Shown here: positions 1 through 6,872 of the stretch, piece after piece | Numbering within the stretch: the first letter of the stretch is position 1 | Layout: the number at the start of each line of letters is the position of its first letter | Assembly (NCBI GenBank): GCA_049511415.1 | Contig: JBEKYC010000056.1 | Location: forward strand, 1 to 43,981 | DNA: 43,981 bases | Origin: Bog-159 sp049511415 | GTDB taxonomy: Bacteria; Acidobacteriota; Terriglobia; Bryobacterales; Bryobacteraceae | Direction: 5' to 3' | Notes under the pieces: generated by a model | The model's input: only the letters and a program-made list of their open reading frames with translations | The model's database searches: none | What the model was told of the DNA's origin: nothing | Made by a program: the position numbers and the translations under genes

Positions 1-826
1 TCAGATCCACCTGAGGGGGCTTGTCACTCGACGCCGGCGGCAGGTTCTGCTCCGCCCATTGGCGCAAATTGAGCTGCGCGCGCGCGGCGAACTCGTCCGG
101 CTCGGCATGGCGCGCCAAGGTGGGCGCCAACGGTTCGCGGGCCGCCTCCGCATCCCAAACGCAATCCGGATCGGCGGCACAGGCCTGCGCGATCTCGTCG
201 CCCAACTCGCGCAGTTCCTGGTACTCCGACGCTTTCAGCCGCCGGATCTGCTTCTCCAGCGTGCGAATGCTGGTCACCTGGCCCACGTTCGTGGGCACGC
301 CCCAAAACAACAGATAGCGCGCCACGTCGAACGCCCGCGCCGCCAGGTTGCGGCGGTAGGCTTCCGGTTTCATATCGCCCGGACGGGGCAGGCGCGCCGA
401 GAGGCAGTCGAAGGCTCGCGTATTCACCTCGCCGTAAGCCTCCAGCAGTTTTTGCGCGGCGGCCTGATAGCGGACGGCCGAATCGAAACTAAACTCCGGG
501 GGCGTGACAAATCCGCCGCGGGAGAAATCCTGATAGCGCGACGACTTGGCCTGGCCGTCCCAGAGCGGCTCCTCTTCGATCTCGGTGGCGGCCAGTTCGG
601 AGAGGCCTTCGAAGCACAGCACCGTGTGCCCCAGGTCGGCGATGGATGCGTGACCGTACTGGAAATAGAAGCTCTCCAGGAACTTCTGCGAGTCGTGCGT
701 GCGCACCCACGCCAGCGAATCGCGGATGGAGTCGGGAGAGCGGCTATAACGGGCCAGGGCATAGGCGCTCTTTTCCGGCGGCATCGGCGACACGGAAATT
801 ACGCGTTTGGGTTTGGATTCCGGCAT
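1..826 (-). CDS. ThyX-like (FAD-dependent thymidylate synthase family) protein, 3' end outside window
   Basis: An open frame of 275 codons runs from the ATG at 826 to the window edge without a stop. Residues around 60-110 resemble the ThyX fold: a YGHASIADLGH segment (compare the HxSxxEH of ThyX) followed by DGQAKSSRYQDFSR, where ThyX has its NExSxRY stretch. The RHR that precedes this in canonical ThyX is absent; IEEEPLW stands there. The protein is already longer than ordinary ThyX (about 220-250 residues), so I infer the long, possibly two-domain ThyX-like form. ThyX methylates dUMP using methylene-tetrahydrofolate and FADH2. The divergent neighbour, 22 bp away, is dUTPase, which makes dUMP and supports a pyrimidine role. 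The start is uncertain; an in-frame ATG also lies at codon 15. Confidence 0.65.
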   Translation of the reverse strand, partial: MPESKPKRVISVSPMPPEKSAYALARYSRSPDSIRDSLAWVRTHDSQKFLESFYFQYGHASIADLGHTVLCFEGLSELAATEIEEEPLWDGQAKSSRYQDFSRGGFVTPPEFSFDSAVRYQAAAQKLLEAYGEVNTRAFDCLSARLPRPGDMKPEAYRRNLAARAFDVARYLLFWGVPTNVGQVTSIRTLEKQIRRLKASEYQELRELGDEIAQACAADPDCVWDAEAAREPLAPTLARHAEPDEFAARAQLNLRQWAEQNLPPASSDKPPQVDL

Positions 827-848
827 GAAAAGGCTATGATAACGGATT

Positions 849-1280
849 GTGAAAATACGCATCCGAAGACTACGTGACGACGCCGTGCTGCCGACCTATG
901 CGCACGGTCCCGAGGAAGACGCGGGCCTGGACCTGCGATCGGTGGAGGGCGCGCTGCTCGAACCGCATGAGCCGCGCATGGTGGCCACCGGCTTGGCGAT
1001 CGAGCTGCCACCGGGTTATGAAGCGCAGATCCGGCCGCGCAGCGGACTGGCGGCCAAGCACGCTATCACGCTGCCTAATAGTCCCGCCACAATCGACCCC
1101 GGTTATCGCGGCGAGATCCGCGTCATCCTGCTGAACCTGGGCCGCGAGCCATACGAGATACACCCCGGCGACCGCATCGCCCAGATGGTGATCGCGCGTT
1201 ATGAGGCCATCGAATGGGAAGAGGGCGAGTTGAACGAGTCACGCCGTGGGGAGGGTGGATTCGGGTCGTCGGGGAGGTGA
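849..1280 (+). CDS. dut: dUTP diphosphatase (dUTPase)
   Basis: This 143-residue protein hydrolyses dUTP to dUMP and pyrophosphate, keeping uracil out of DNA and supplying thymidylate synthase. All five trimeric-dUTPase motifs are visible in order: DAGLDLRS (24-31), PRSGLAAKH (63-71), TIDPGYRGEI (81-90, with catalytic Asp83), GDRIAQMVI (107-115) and the C-terminal RGEGGFGSSGR (133-143). Length is normal. The start is GTG at 849, chosen because it gives the usual MKIRI-type N terminus. It begins 22 bp from the oppositely oriented ThyX-like gene. The stop lies 7 bp from the convergent cyclic-nucleotide/DUF1003 gene. Confidence 0.96.
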   Translation: MKIRIRRLRDDAVLPTYAHGPEEDAGLDLRSVEGALLEPHEPRMVATGLAIELPPGYEAQIRPRSGLAAKHAITLPNSPATIDPGYRGEIRVILLNLGREPYEIHPGDRIAQMVIARYEAIEWEEGELNESRRGEGGFGSSGR

Positions 1281-1287
1281 AGGGGAG

Positions 1288-2124
1288 CTACTGGGTGTGC
1301 TTCGTCCGGAGCATGTCGGCCAGATCGTCGATCTTGTCGTCCAGCAAATTCAGTTTGCTCGCCAACCCTTGAATTTCGGATTCCGCGCGGCGATTGACGT
1401 CGAAATCGAGTTCTCCGCGCACCCGGTCCTTGGTATCCTGGCGATTCTGGCTCATCATGATCACGGGAGCCTGGATCGCCGCCAGCATGGACAGGAACAG
1501 GTTGAGCAGAATAAACGGATAGGGGTCCCAGGCTTTTTTGTCCAGGACTACGTTAATGGCCGCATAGATCGTCAGACAAATCGCGAATAAAATAATAAAC
1601 GACCACGATCCCCCAAAACGGGCCACCGAATCGGCCAGCCGTTGTCCGACCGTGGTTTCCTCGTCGATGACCTCATTCGGATTGCGGTTCGCGCGGCCGC
1701 GCACCAGATTCTGCGCGGCGTGGAATTGCCGCCCGAGCGTGGTCAACAGATCCATCCCCGCGTGCGGCTTCCGTTCGAGAAGGGTGGCGATGTCGTCCCT
1801 GGATACCTCGATGCACGTGCATGGCTGCAGCGCTACGGCGCTCGTCTGGTGGGGCGTCTGCTCCAGCATAGAGGCGAAGCCGAAGAACTCGCCCTCGCCG
1901 GGTTCATCCACCACTACTTCCTGTTGATCTTCGTCCACGGTGCTGACGCGGACTTTTCCCGAGATCAGCACGTAGGCCTGGGGCGCGAGCTCTCCCATTT
2001 TATAAATTCGCTGCCGGAGCGCAAAGGTCTTGAACTCCACCTGGCTGGCCAAGACCGCCAGTTCTTCATCGTCCAGCAAGGCAAAAAGGGGAACATCCCT
2101 GAGCAATTCCGGTGCACATCCCAT
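1288..2124 (-). CDS. Cyclic nucleotide-binding domain fused to DUF1003 membrane domain
   Basis: A 278-residue protein. Residues about 1-120 form a cyclic-nucleotide-binding (Crp-type) beta roll: LLRDVPLFALLDDEEL at the start, then YVLISGKVRVS and GEGEFFGFASML. The C-terminal half is DUF1003, with two predicted membrane helices (around FIILFAICLTIYAAINVVL and FILLNLFLSMLAAIQAPVI) and the family's MMSQNRQ..KDR segment, ending in a short coiled coil. The frame is open further upstream, but I chose the ATG at 2124 because AAGGAG lies 7 bases before it and the gap to hemQ is then 19 bp. No DNA-binding domain is present, so it is probably a membrane sensor and not a Crp regulator. The ligand is unknown. 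It is likely cotranscribed with hemQ. Confidence 0.85.
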   Translation of the reverse strand: MGCAPELLRDVPLFALLDDEELAVLASQVEFKTFALRQRIYKMGELAPQAYVLISGKVRVSTVDEDQQEVVVDEPGEGEFFGFASMLEQTPHQTSAVALQPCTCIEVSRDDIATLLERKPHAGMDLLTTLGRQFHAAQNLVRGRANRNPNEVIDEETTVGQRLADSVARFGGSWSFIILFAICLTIYAAINVVLDKKAWDPYPFILLNLFLSMLAAIQAPVIMMSQNRQDTKDRVRGELDFDVNRRAESEIQGLASKLNLLDDKIDDLADMLRTKHTQ

Positions 2125-2143
2125 GGTGGGCTCCTTAATGGCT

Positions 2144-2947
2144 TTATGACAATGCCAGCAACCCCGTGAGGTCCGCCGCCGGCACGCGCAGCCCGACATA
2201 GAATGCGCCAAACAGCGCATAGACCGCGCTAACCTCGTCGAATCGCATTTCGTAAATCAGCTTCTTGAACACCAGCGGATCCTCGGCGAACAGGTCCACA
2301 CCCCATTCCCAATCGTCGAAGCCGATCGATCCGGTGATGATCTGTTTCACATCGTCGGCATAGCGGCGGCCGACCATGCCGTGTTCGTGCATCATGCGCT
2401 GGCGCTCCGCCATGGGCACCTGGTACCAGTTCTTGGACTCGCCGCGCCGCCGGTCCATGGGATAAAAGCAGATGTACTTACGGTCCGGAATCGTGGGCCA
2501 CAGCCGCGGCGCCATCACCTGGCGCTGGCGTGCCAGTTGCGCGGCTATTTCTTCGTTCCATTCCGTAGAGTGCGGTTCGATCCCGCGCTCCGCCAGGCCG
2601 CTGTAGAGTTTCAGGGTCGAGTCGTAAAGGCCCAACTCCACCACTGAAAGATACGATGTCGTAGGTTCCAGAAAATCCGACAGGCGCAAACGGGACAAGG
2701 CCAGTTCCGCCTGATTCAACTCCGCAAAGCTCTGCCGGAAGTGGACGAACATCAGGTCGCCCTTGTGGCCGATTAGAGAATAAACGGCGCTTTGCTCCAT
2801 TCCGCGCCAGGCCGTGGCGGCTTCTTCCAAAGCCGCATCCCGCTCGGGCGGCGCGAGCGCCCGCCAGGCCGGCCAGCGGAATCGCATCATCTGGTGCAGA
2901 ACGCTGGAGCCTTCCAGAGTCAGAGGAACGGGGGGCAATGTGGGCAT
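2144..2947 (-). CDS. hemQ: Coproheme decarboxylase / chlorite dismutase-family protein
   Basis: A 267-residue chlorite-dismutase-fold protein. It matches the HemQ type, which oxidatively decarboxylates coproheme III to protoheme, the last step of the coproporphyrin-dependent haem pathway. The conserved FYPMDRRR segment holds the expected reactive tyrosine (Tyr162). MMHEHGMVGRRYADDV supplies the likely proximal haem histidine (His189), and the region from ITGSIGFDDWEW to IYEMRFDEVSA is the family core. No signal peptide is seen, so it is cytoplasmic. The ATG at 2947 follows AAAGGG closely. The downstream gene, 19 bp away, is the cyclic-nucleotide/DUF1003 protein. No other haem gene lies in the window. 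Confidence 0.9.
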   Translation of the reverse strand: MPTLPPVPLTLEGSSVLHQMMRFRWPAWRALAPPERDAALEEAATAWRGMEQSAVYSLIGHKGDLMFVHFRQSFAELNQAELALSRLRLSDFLEPTTSYLSVVELGLYDSTLKLYSGLAERGIEPHSTEWNEEIAAQLARQRQVMAPRLWPTIPDRKYICFYPMDRRRGESKNWYQVPMAERQRMMHEHGMVGRRYADDVKQIITGSIGFDDWEWGVDLFAEDPLVFKKLIYEMRFDEVSAVYALFGAFYVGLRVPAADLTGLLALS

Positions 2948-3084
2948 CGCCCTTTATTTTGGCATACCCCGGGAGAGTGGCGATTCTCGTGCAGTTTGGC
3001 CTGCCGTCAAGCCAAACAAAGGGAGCCCTGGCGAAGCCTAAAGCCGCTGAGGCGTTTGGACATAGCAGTTTTGAGGGGGAAGAA
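2948..3084 (+). other. Leader region upstream of the Cys-rich peptide
   Basis: These 137 bases separate the hemQ start from the small Cys-rich gene and must hold at least one promoter for each direction. A GAGGGGG Shine-Dalgarno-like run sits at 3073-3079, six bases before the ATG at 3085. A local complementarity exists between TTTGGC and GCCAAA near 2994-3025. I tried to match known riboswitch cores and found none. Confidence 0.4.
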
Positions 3085-3285
3085 ATGTTGCCGAACCAAA
3101 CCGCGGTAATGAGTGAGAATCCTCACTTTCACCCAGCAGCCAGCGCAGCCGCACCCAGGCCCACAAGTGGCGTCAGGAATCCGGTTTTGAGAGCCGAGTC
3201 GGCCCCGCCAAGACGCATCCCCACCAAGCACCTATCCTGCAAGACTTGTATGGGGAAGTGCTGCATCGGCCGGTGCCGCTTCTGA
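3085..3285 (+). CDS. Small Cys-rich peptide (66 residues), function unknown
   Basis: A 66-residue frame with a strong GAGGGGG ribosome-binding site. The first 45 residues are low-complexity, rich in Ala, Pro and Ser, with no signal peptide or membrane helix. The last 16 residues concentrate five cysteines with glycines and basic residues: SCKTCMGKCCIGRCRF. The layout, a bland leader then a compact Cys-rich tail ending at the stop, resembles either a small metal-binding protein or a modified-peptide precursor. No radical-SAM, cyclase or export gene is adjacent, which weakens the second idea. I do not recognise a named family. The gene stands alone on its strand between hemQ and a FabH-like gene, and its stop is 9 bp from the convergent neighbour. 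A second possible start is the ATG at codon 9. Confidence 0.6.
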   Translation: MLPNQTAVMSENPHFHPAASAAAPRPTSGVRNPVLRAESAPPRRIPTKHLSCKTCMGKCCIGRCRF

Positions 3286-3294
3286 TTGGACAGG

Positions 3295-4368
3295 TTAGCG
3301 CCGAAGAGGGGGCAGGCGGCGCTCGGCAGCCGGGAGATCGCGAGCCGGCGGGATGGTTTCTCCCCATTCGAACAGGGCCGCGGCCCAGGTAAGTCCCGCG
3401 CCGAAGCCGGCCAGTAGTACTTTATCCCCAGATACAGTCAGATGCCGATCGAGCAAGTCCCCCAAAGCCAGCAGCACGGACGCCGAACAGGTATTCCCGA
3501 TTCCCGCCATGTTGACGATCCATTTTTCGGGCGCGATCCCGGTGCGCTGCTGCAGTTGCTCCACAATGCGCACGTTGGCCTGATGCACCAACACCCAATC
3601 CAGATCATCCGGCCGTATACCCGCCTTGGTGCAGGTCTCGATCAGCATCTCGGTGCCGCGCTGGCTGGCGAAGCGGAACAGGGGCCGGCCCTGCATGGAC
3701 ACGGTGGCTCCCCGCGGATCGCCGTTGCCGGGCGCTTGCCAGGGCGCGGCTGAGCCGCCATGCGGCACATGAAAGAGCTTCGCGCCGGAGCCATCGGATC
3801 CCATAACCCACGATCGCAGCGCGATTCCGGTGGCACATGCCTCGATCAGAAATGCGGCCGCCCCGTCCCCGAACAGGATGCGGGTGTGCGCATCGTCGTC
3901 CGAGAGATGATGCGTCACGGTGTCGCTGGCGACCAGCAGGACGCGCTGGGCGGTGCCCGCCGCCAGGAAACTGAGTGCCGTAATAAGGCCCAGGACCCCG
4001 CCCGAGCACGCCGCGTTGAGGTCGAAAGCGGGAATTGGACCGAGATCCAGGGCATGGGCTATCCCCGGACCGGAGGGGCATAAAGGATAGTCAGGCGTAA
4101 AGGTCGCGCACACCAGGCAATCCGGCCGGAAGGACGGACAGTTGCGCAGCGCCTGGCCGGCGGCGCGGGCGCCAAGCGAAACGGTGGTCTCGCCGGGGCC
4201 GGAGATGTGCCGCGATTCCACTCCGCAGCGCTCCTTGATCCACTGCGGATCGACACCCAATTGAATCGCTAACTCTTTATTTTCTAGCGTATTAGATGGG
4301 AAGGCGCGAGCCCAGCCGGCAATCCGGAAACGGGCTTGTTGCAACGGAAAGCTGGCTGGTCGGTCCAT
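3295..4368 (-). CDS. 3-oxoacyl-ACP synthase III (FabH-like ketosynthase)
   Basis: A 357-residue thiolase-fold condensing enzyme. The KAS III catalytic triad is visible: Cys121 in AACSGG, His262 in LVHQAN and Asn292 in MAGIGNTCSAS. The C terminus has the expected GFGAGLTWAAALFEW. FabH condenses an acyl-CoA primer with malonyl-ACP to start fatty-acid synthesis. It is somewhat longer than typical FabH (about 320) and no fab gene is nearby, so it may be a specialised paralogue acting on another acyl chain. I therefore leave the symbol empty. The ATG at 4368 has GGAAGGAG about 16 bases upstream, which is rather far for a Shine-Dalgarno site. The gene appears monocistronic. Confidence 0.88.
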   Translation of the reverse strand: MDRPASFPLQQARFRIAGWARAFPSNTLENKELAIQLGVDPQWIKERCGVESRHISGPGETTVSLGARAAGQALRNCPSFRPDCLVCATFTPDYPLCPSGPGIAHALDLGPIPAFDLNAACSGGVLGLITALSFLAAGTAQRVLLVASDTVTHHLSDDDAHTRILFGDGAAAFLIEACATGIALRSWVMGSDGSGAKLFHVPHGGSAAPWQAPGNGDPRGATVSMQGRPLFRFASQRGTEMLIETCTKAGIRPDDLDWVLVHQANVRIVEQLQQRTGIAPEKWIVNMAGIGNTCSASVLLALGDLLDRHLTVSGDKVLLAGFGAGLTWAAALFEWGETIPPARDLPAAERRLPPLRR

Positions 4369-4438
4369 GGGTTGCCCGCGGATGCTCCTTCCATAAGTAT
4401 CTCAAATCCGGGCTTCGTAACGAGATTTAACGAGGCTC

Positions 4439-4448
4439 GGGTACTAGT
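4439..4448 (+). repeat. 10-bp direct repeat GGGTACTAGT, left copy
   Basis: The identical decamer occurs again at 5261-5270. The two copies bracket the PEP-CTERM gene almost exactly. This could be a target-site duplication, a recombination scar, a shared regulatory site or chance. No terminal inverted repeats or transposase accompany it. Confidence 0.35.
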
Positions 4449-4482
4449 AGTGGCCGTATATGCGTGTTCCAGCGTGCGGATC

Positions 4483-5205
4483 TTACCGGCGGCGTAGCCT
4501 GGCGCCGATGAGCGCCACGCCAGTCAACACCAGCAGCAAAGAGGCCGGCTCAGGGGTGGAGAGAAGCGAAGTGTAATCGAAACCGGTGACTAAACCACCT
4601 TGGACGTTCCCGCCATTGGTGGTCCCAAAATAGACGTCGCCCGAGACCACCGTCGCACCAGTGGGGCAGGATGTTTTCGGACCACATGCGGCTTCGTTCA
4701 AATAGAGCACCGGGCCGGTACTCGTGGCTCCGGTGACCGACACCGTCAGCAGCAGGTTTCCGTCCGCCGGATTGTAAACAAAAGGCGTGCCGGTGATGTT
4801 CAAATAGAAACCACCAGTCTCCGGCGTTAAGGCCGGCAGTGTTCCGGTAAAAAATGTTTGGGTACCGGAGGTCTCGTTGTCCCCCGGGCTGACGGTGCTG
4901 AGCCCTCCGGGATCAAACGAAGTGTAGGAAAAGCTGATCGTGTAGGTGCCGCCCGACGGCACGCCGCCGTTGAAGACCTGGCCCTCGTAGAAAGTGAGGC
5001 CCGCAATCGAGATCGAGGTCGGGAACGCCGAGCTTAGATAGACCTGCTGATAAGTGCCCAATCCTATGAATCCCGGGCATCCGAACGGATCGCAGTTGCC
5101 GCTGCCCAGCATGGGCGGATTGCCCAGCACCAGGGTAGTGGCATGCAGGCTGAACCCGGCAAAAACCACGATTATGGCTATTCGACAAACGGCTCTGATT
5201 ATCAT
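4483..5205 (-). CDS. PEP-CTERM sorting-domain exported protein
   Basis: A secreted protein of 240 residues. It has an N-terminal signal peptide (MIIRAVCRIAIIVVFAGFSLHA), a Gly/Ser/Thr-rich beta-type body and a C-terminal PEP-CTERM tail: TPEPAS, a hydrophobic helix (LLLVLTGVALIGA) and RLRRR. In this family the tail is recognised by an exosortase, which processes the protein during export into extracellular matrix or surface polymer. No exosortase is in the window. The frame opens at 5259, but the ATG at 5205 is preferred because AAAGGT lies 6 bases before it and it places the signal peptide at the very N terminus. The body matches no domain I recognise. Confidence 0.88.
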   Translation of the reverse strand: MIIRAVCRIAIIVVFAGFSLHATTLVLGNPPMLGSGNCDPFGCPGFIGLGTYQQVYLSSAFPTSISIAGLTFYEGQVFNGGVPSGGTYTISFSYTSFDPGGLSTVSPGDNETSGTQTFFTGTLPALTPETGGFYLNITGTPFVYNPADGNLLLTVSVTGATSTGPVLYLNEAACGPKTSCPTGATVVSGDVYFGTTNGGNVQGGLVTGFDYTSLLSTPEPASLLLVLTGVALIGARLRRR

Positions 5206-5330
5206 TGACCTTTCGGCCACCTTAAATGTGAGCATAGAGCGGTTTACGAGGGATTGCAAGGGGTACTAGTTTGCAGCACTTATTTTCTTTAACTTTGGTA
5301 ACACCAGGCAAAAGTCGGCTTACTGCCGAA

Positions 5331-6086
5331 CTATATCTTGGCGGATATGGCTTTACGCGCAGTTTGCGCCTCGGCGGAAAACCACATATCGAGAAACTTG
5401 CCCAGAGACGCGCGGTCCGTGGGTGCGTCTGGTCCGCCATTGAAGTCTCGCAACGAGTACTTAATCTCACGGTAGGCGACCGCCGGCTTAGCCGCCAAAG
5501 CGCGGGCAAAGGCGATAGCGCGGCCGCGTACCTGGTCCGCGGGCGCCAGTTCACGCACCAATCCGATTTCGAGTGCACGGGCTGGGGTGAGGGGTTCGCC
5601 CAATAGCATGACCTCGCGCGCGTGCACGATGCCGACCGCTTCGACTACCATGCGGCGAATCGTCGGAGTCAGGGCCAATCCCAGGTTGATTTCATTCAGC
5701 GCGAAGCCAAAGTCGCCCTCCGCCATGATGCGGAAATCACAGGTGACCGCCAGGATGGCGCCGCCCGCGAACGTGTGTCCACTGAGCGCCGCGACGGCCG
5801 GCTTGGGGAAGTGATAGAGGCTCTCGTAAACGTCGATGAAGCGGCCGAAGAATGCGGCCATACCCTCGCGGTCATAGCCGAAAACTTCCCGGATGTCGAA
5901 GCCGCTCGAAAAGAACCGCGGCCGGTCGCTGGCCAGGACCAGGCCACGCACGGATGCATCGGCGGCGGCGTCCGTGACCGCGCCGTGCAGTTCCTCGATC
6001 AATTCGGCATTCAGCGCATTGGCTTTACCCCGCGCGAGCGTCAGGATTAACAGGCCGTCACTTCGTTCCGCATGAACATGTTCCAT
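5331..6086 (-). CDS. Enoyl-CoA hydratase/isomerase family protein, isomerase-like
   Basis: A 251-residue crotonase-fold protein. The oxyanion-hole segments are RFFSSGFDI (57-65) and HTFAGGAILA (104-113). The first catalytic Glu of true hydratases (GGGCEL) is replaced here by AGGAIL. The second acidic position is kept as Glu132 in LNEINLG. That pattern matches delta3,delta2-enoyl-CoA isomerases, which move a double bond so that unsaturated fatty acids can enter beta-oxidation. This assignment is inference from active-site residues. It lies downstream of the SRPBCC gene on the same strand (37 bp gap), but a functional link is not evident. The ATG at 6086 has only a weak ribosome-binding site. 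Confidence 0.85.
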   Translation of the reverse strand: MEHVHAERSDGLLILTLARGKANALNAELIEELHGAVTDAAADASVRGLVLASDRPRFFSSGFDIREVFGYDREGMAAFFGRFIDVYESLYHFPKPAVAALSGHTFAGGAILAVTCDFRIMAEGDFGFALNEINLGLALTPTIRRMVVEAVGIVHAREVMLLGEPLTPARALEIGLVRELAPADQVRGRAIAFARALAAKPAVAYREIKYSLRDFNGGPDAPTDRASLGKFLDMWFSAEAQTARKAISAKI

Positions 6087-6123
6087 TGTGCGCTTACTTT
6101 ACCAAGATTAGATGCGCGCAGTT

Positions 6124-6537
6124 TCAGGCCGGGAAACGCTCCGCCAGCATCGACAGTACCCAAGTCCAACCCTCGCTATGGCGGCGCCCCATTTCATCGT
6201 CGGGGACACCCGAATGATGCAGCGTAACTTGCGTTTGGCCCTCTAAGGCTTCGAATGTTACGGCCACGACAGTCTCTATGCCTTGGGTACCTTCGGAAAC
6301 CCAGGTGTACTCCACCAGCCAAGGACGCTCGATGCGCAGGAAGCGGCCATAGTGCGGCCAGGTGCGCCCCTGGTGCTTCACTCCGAGATAGAACAACCCA
6401 TCGACGGCCGCATTCAGGATTACCCGTTCGGCGCCGAACCACGGTCCGCCCGGGCTGGAGGCATCCATCCACACGTTGAAAACGTCCGCGGCCCGCGCGG
6501 GTATGGCGCGGGTTACGGTTATATCGGTAAGTTTCAC
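6124..6537 (-). CDS. SRPBCC / AHSA1-type ligand-binding domain protein
   Basis: A 137-residue single-domain protein of the AHSA1 (START-like) group: an N-terminal ITVTRAIPARAADVFNVWMD strand-helix, ERVILNAAVDGLFYLGV in the middle, a WLVEYTWVSEGTQG strand and the GWTWVLSMLAERF C-terminal helix. Such proteins bind small hydrophobic ligands and are often encoded with an ArsR regulator. That arrangement is seen here, since the broken ArsR frame precedes it and would have ended in a GTGA overlap with this start. I chose GTG at 6537 because AAGGAG lies 9-10 bases upstream. The biochemical role is unknown. Confidence 0.85.
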   Translation of the reverse strand: MKLTDITVTRAIPARAADVFNVWMDASSPGGPWFGAERVILNAAVDGLFYLGVKHQGRTWPHYGRFLRIERPWLVEYTWVSEGTQGIETVVAVTFEALEGQTQVTLHHSGVPDDEMGRRHSEGWTWVLSMLAERFPA

Positions 6538-6815
6538 TCTGACTTCTCCTTTTTTGTGAAAAATGTCTCCAGGGGTCCAGGCGGACGTTCCAGAACTGCT
6601 CGTATTTGAGGGACCAGCCGGCCACATCGCGCAGAGGCTCGGCGGTCAATTCGAGGGTGTTCTCGCGGCCCTGGCGGGTGCGCCGCACGAGGCCGGCGCT
6701 CTCCAGCCCCCTGACCTGTTTTGCAAAAGCCAGTAAGCGACATCGCAAAGGGCGGGTGGGATCGGCGATCGCCCCCATAACGGTATCCAGATTCCGGCGC
6801 CATGCGATACTGAAC
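6534..6815 (-). pseudogene. ArsR-family winged-helix regulator, broken
   Basis: Translating two minus-strand frames alternately recovers an ArsR regulator of the type that accompanies AHSA1 proteins. The pieces are RRNLDTVMGAIADPTR, then PFAMSLTGFCK in another frame, then QVRGLESAGLVRRTRQGREN and a long helix ending YEQFWNVRLD, then LETFFTKKEKSE and a stop. Three lesions are visible. About 20 residues are missing after ADPTR, removing the first helices of the helix-turn-helix. An extra base lies in the four-base run at 6719-6722, and one base is missing near 6572-6575. The single-base shifts could be sequencing errors in homopolymers, but the deletion would still disable DNA binding. Confidence 0.75.
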
Positions 6816-6831
6816 CTACTGGTCCAGTATC
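6806..6831. promoter_or_regulatory. Palindromic operator between arsR remnant and purM
   Basis: GATACTG at 6806-6812 and CAGTATC at 6825-6831 are perfect inverted arms. After one mismatch they continue inward as ACC and GGT around a TACT centre, giving 10 of 11 paired positions. A minus-strand TATGAT (6834-6829) overlaps the right arm and could be the -10 box of the arsR-SRPBCC transcript. ArsR proteins bind such dyads to repress their own operons. The site looks intact although the regulator gene is not. Confidence 0.6.
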
Positions 6832-6852
6832 ATATATCTCCCTGCCCGCCGC

Positions 6853-6858
6853 TATACT
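6853..6858 (+). promoter_or_regulatory. purM: Possible -10 box for purM
   Basis: TATACT lies 14 bases before the purM ATG at 6873, so the leader would be very short. No convincing -35 element is seen at the right distance. Confidence 0.3.
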
Positions 6859-6872
6859 ATGAATTCTCTTGC

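Noticed and set aside
2574..2586. GGTTCGATCCCGC, resembling a tRNA T-arm
   Set aside because: It lies inside the hemQ coding sequence and no acceptor or anticodon stem can be formed around it.
2948..3084. Possible riboswitch before the Cys-rich gene (GGGAGAG start reminiscent of glycine or THF motifs)
   Set aside because: The other invariant elements of those riboswitches are absent and no consistent multi-stem fold was found by eye.
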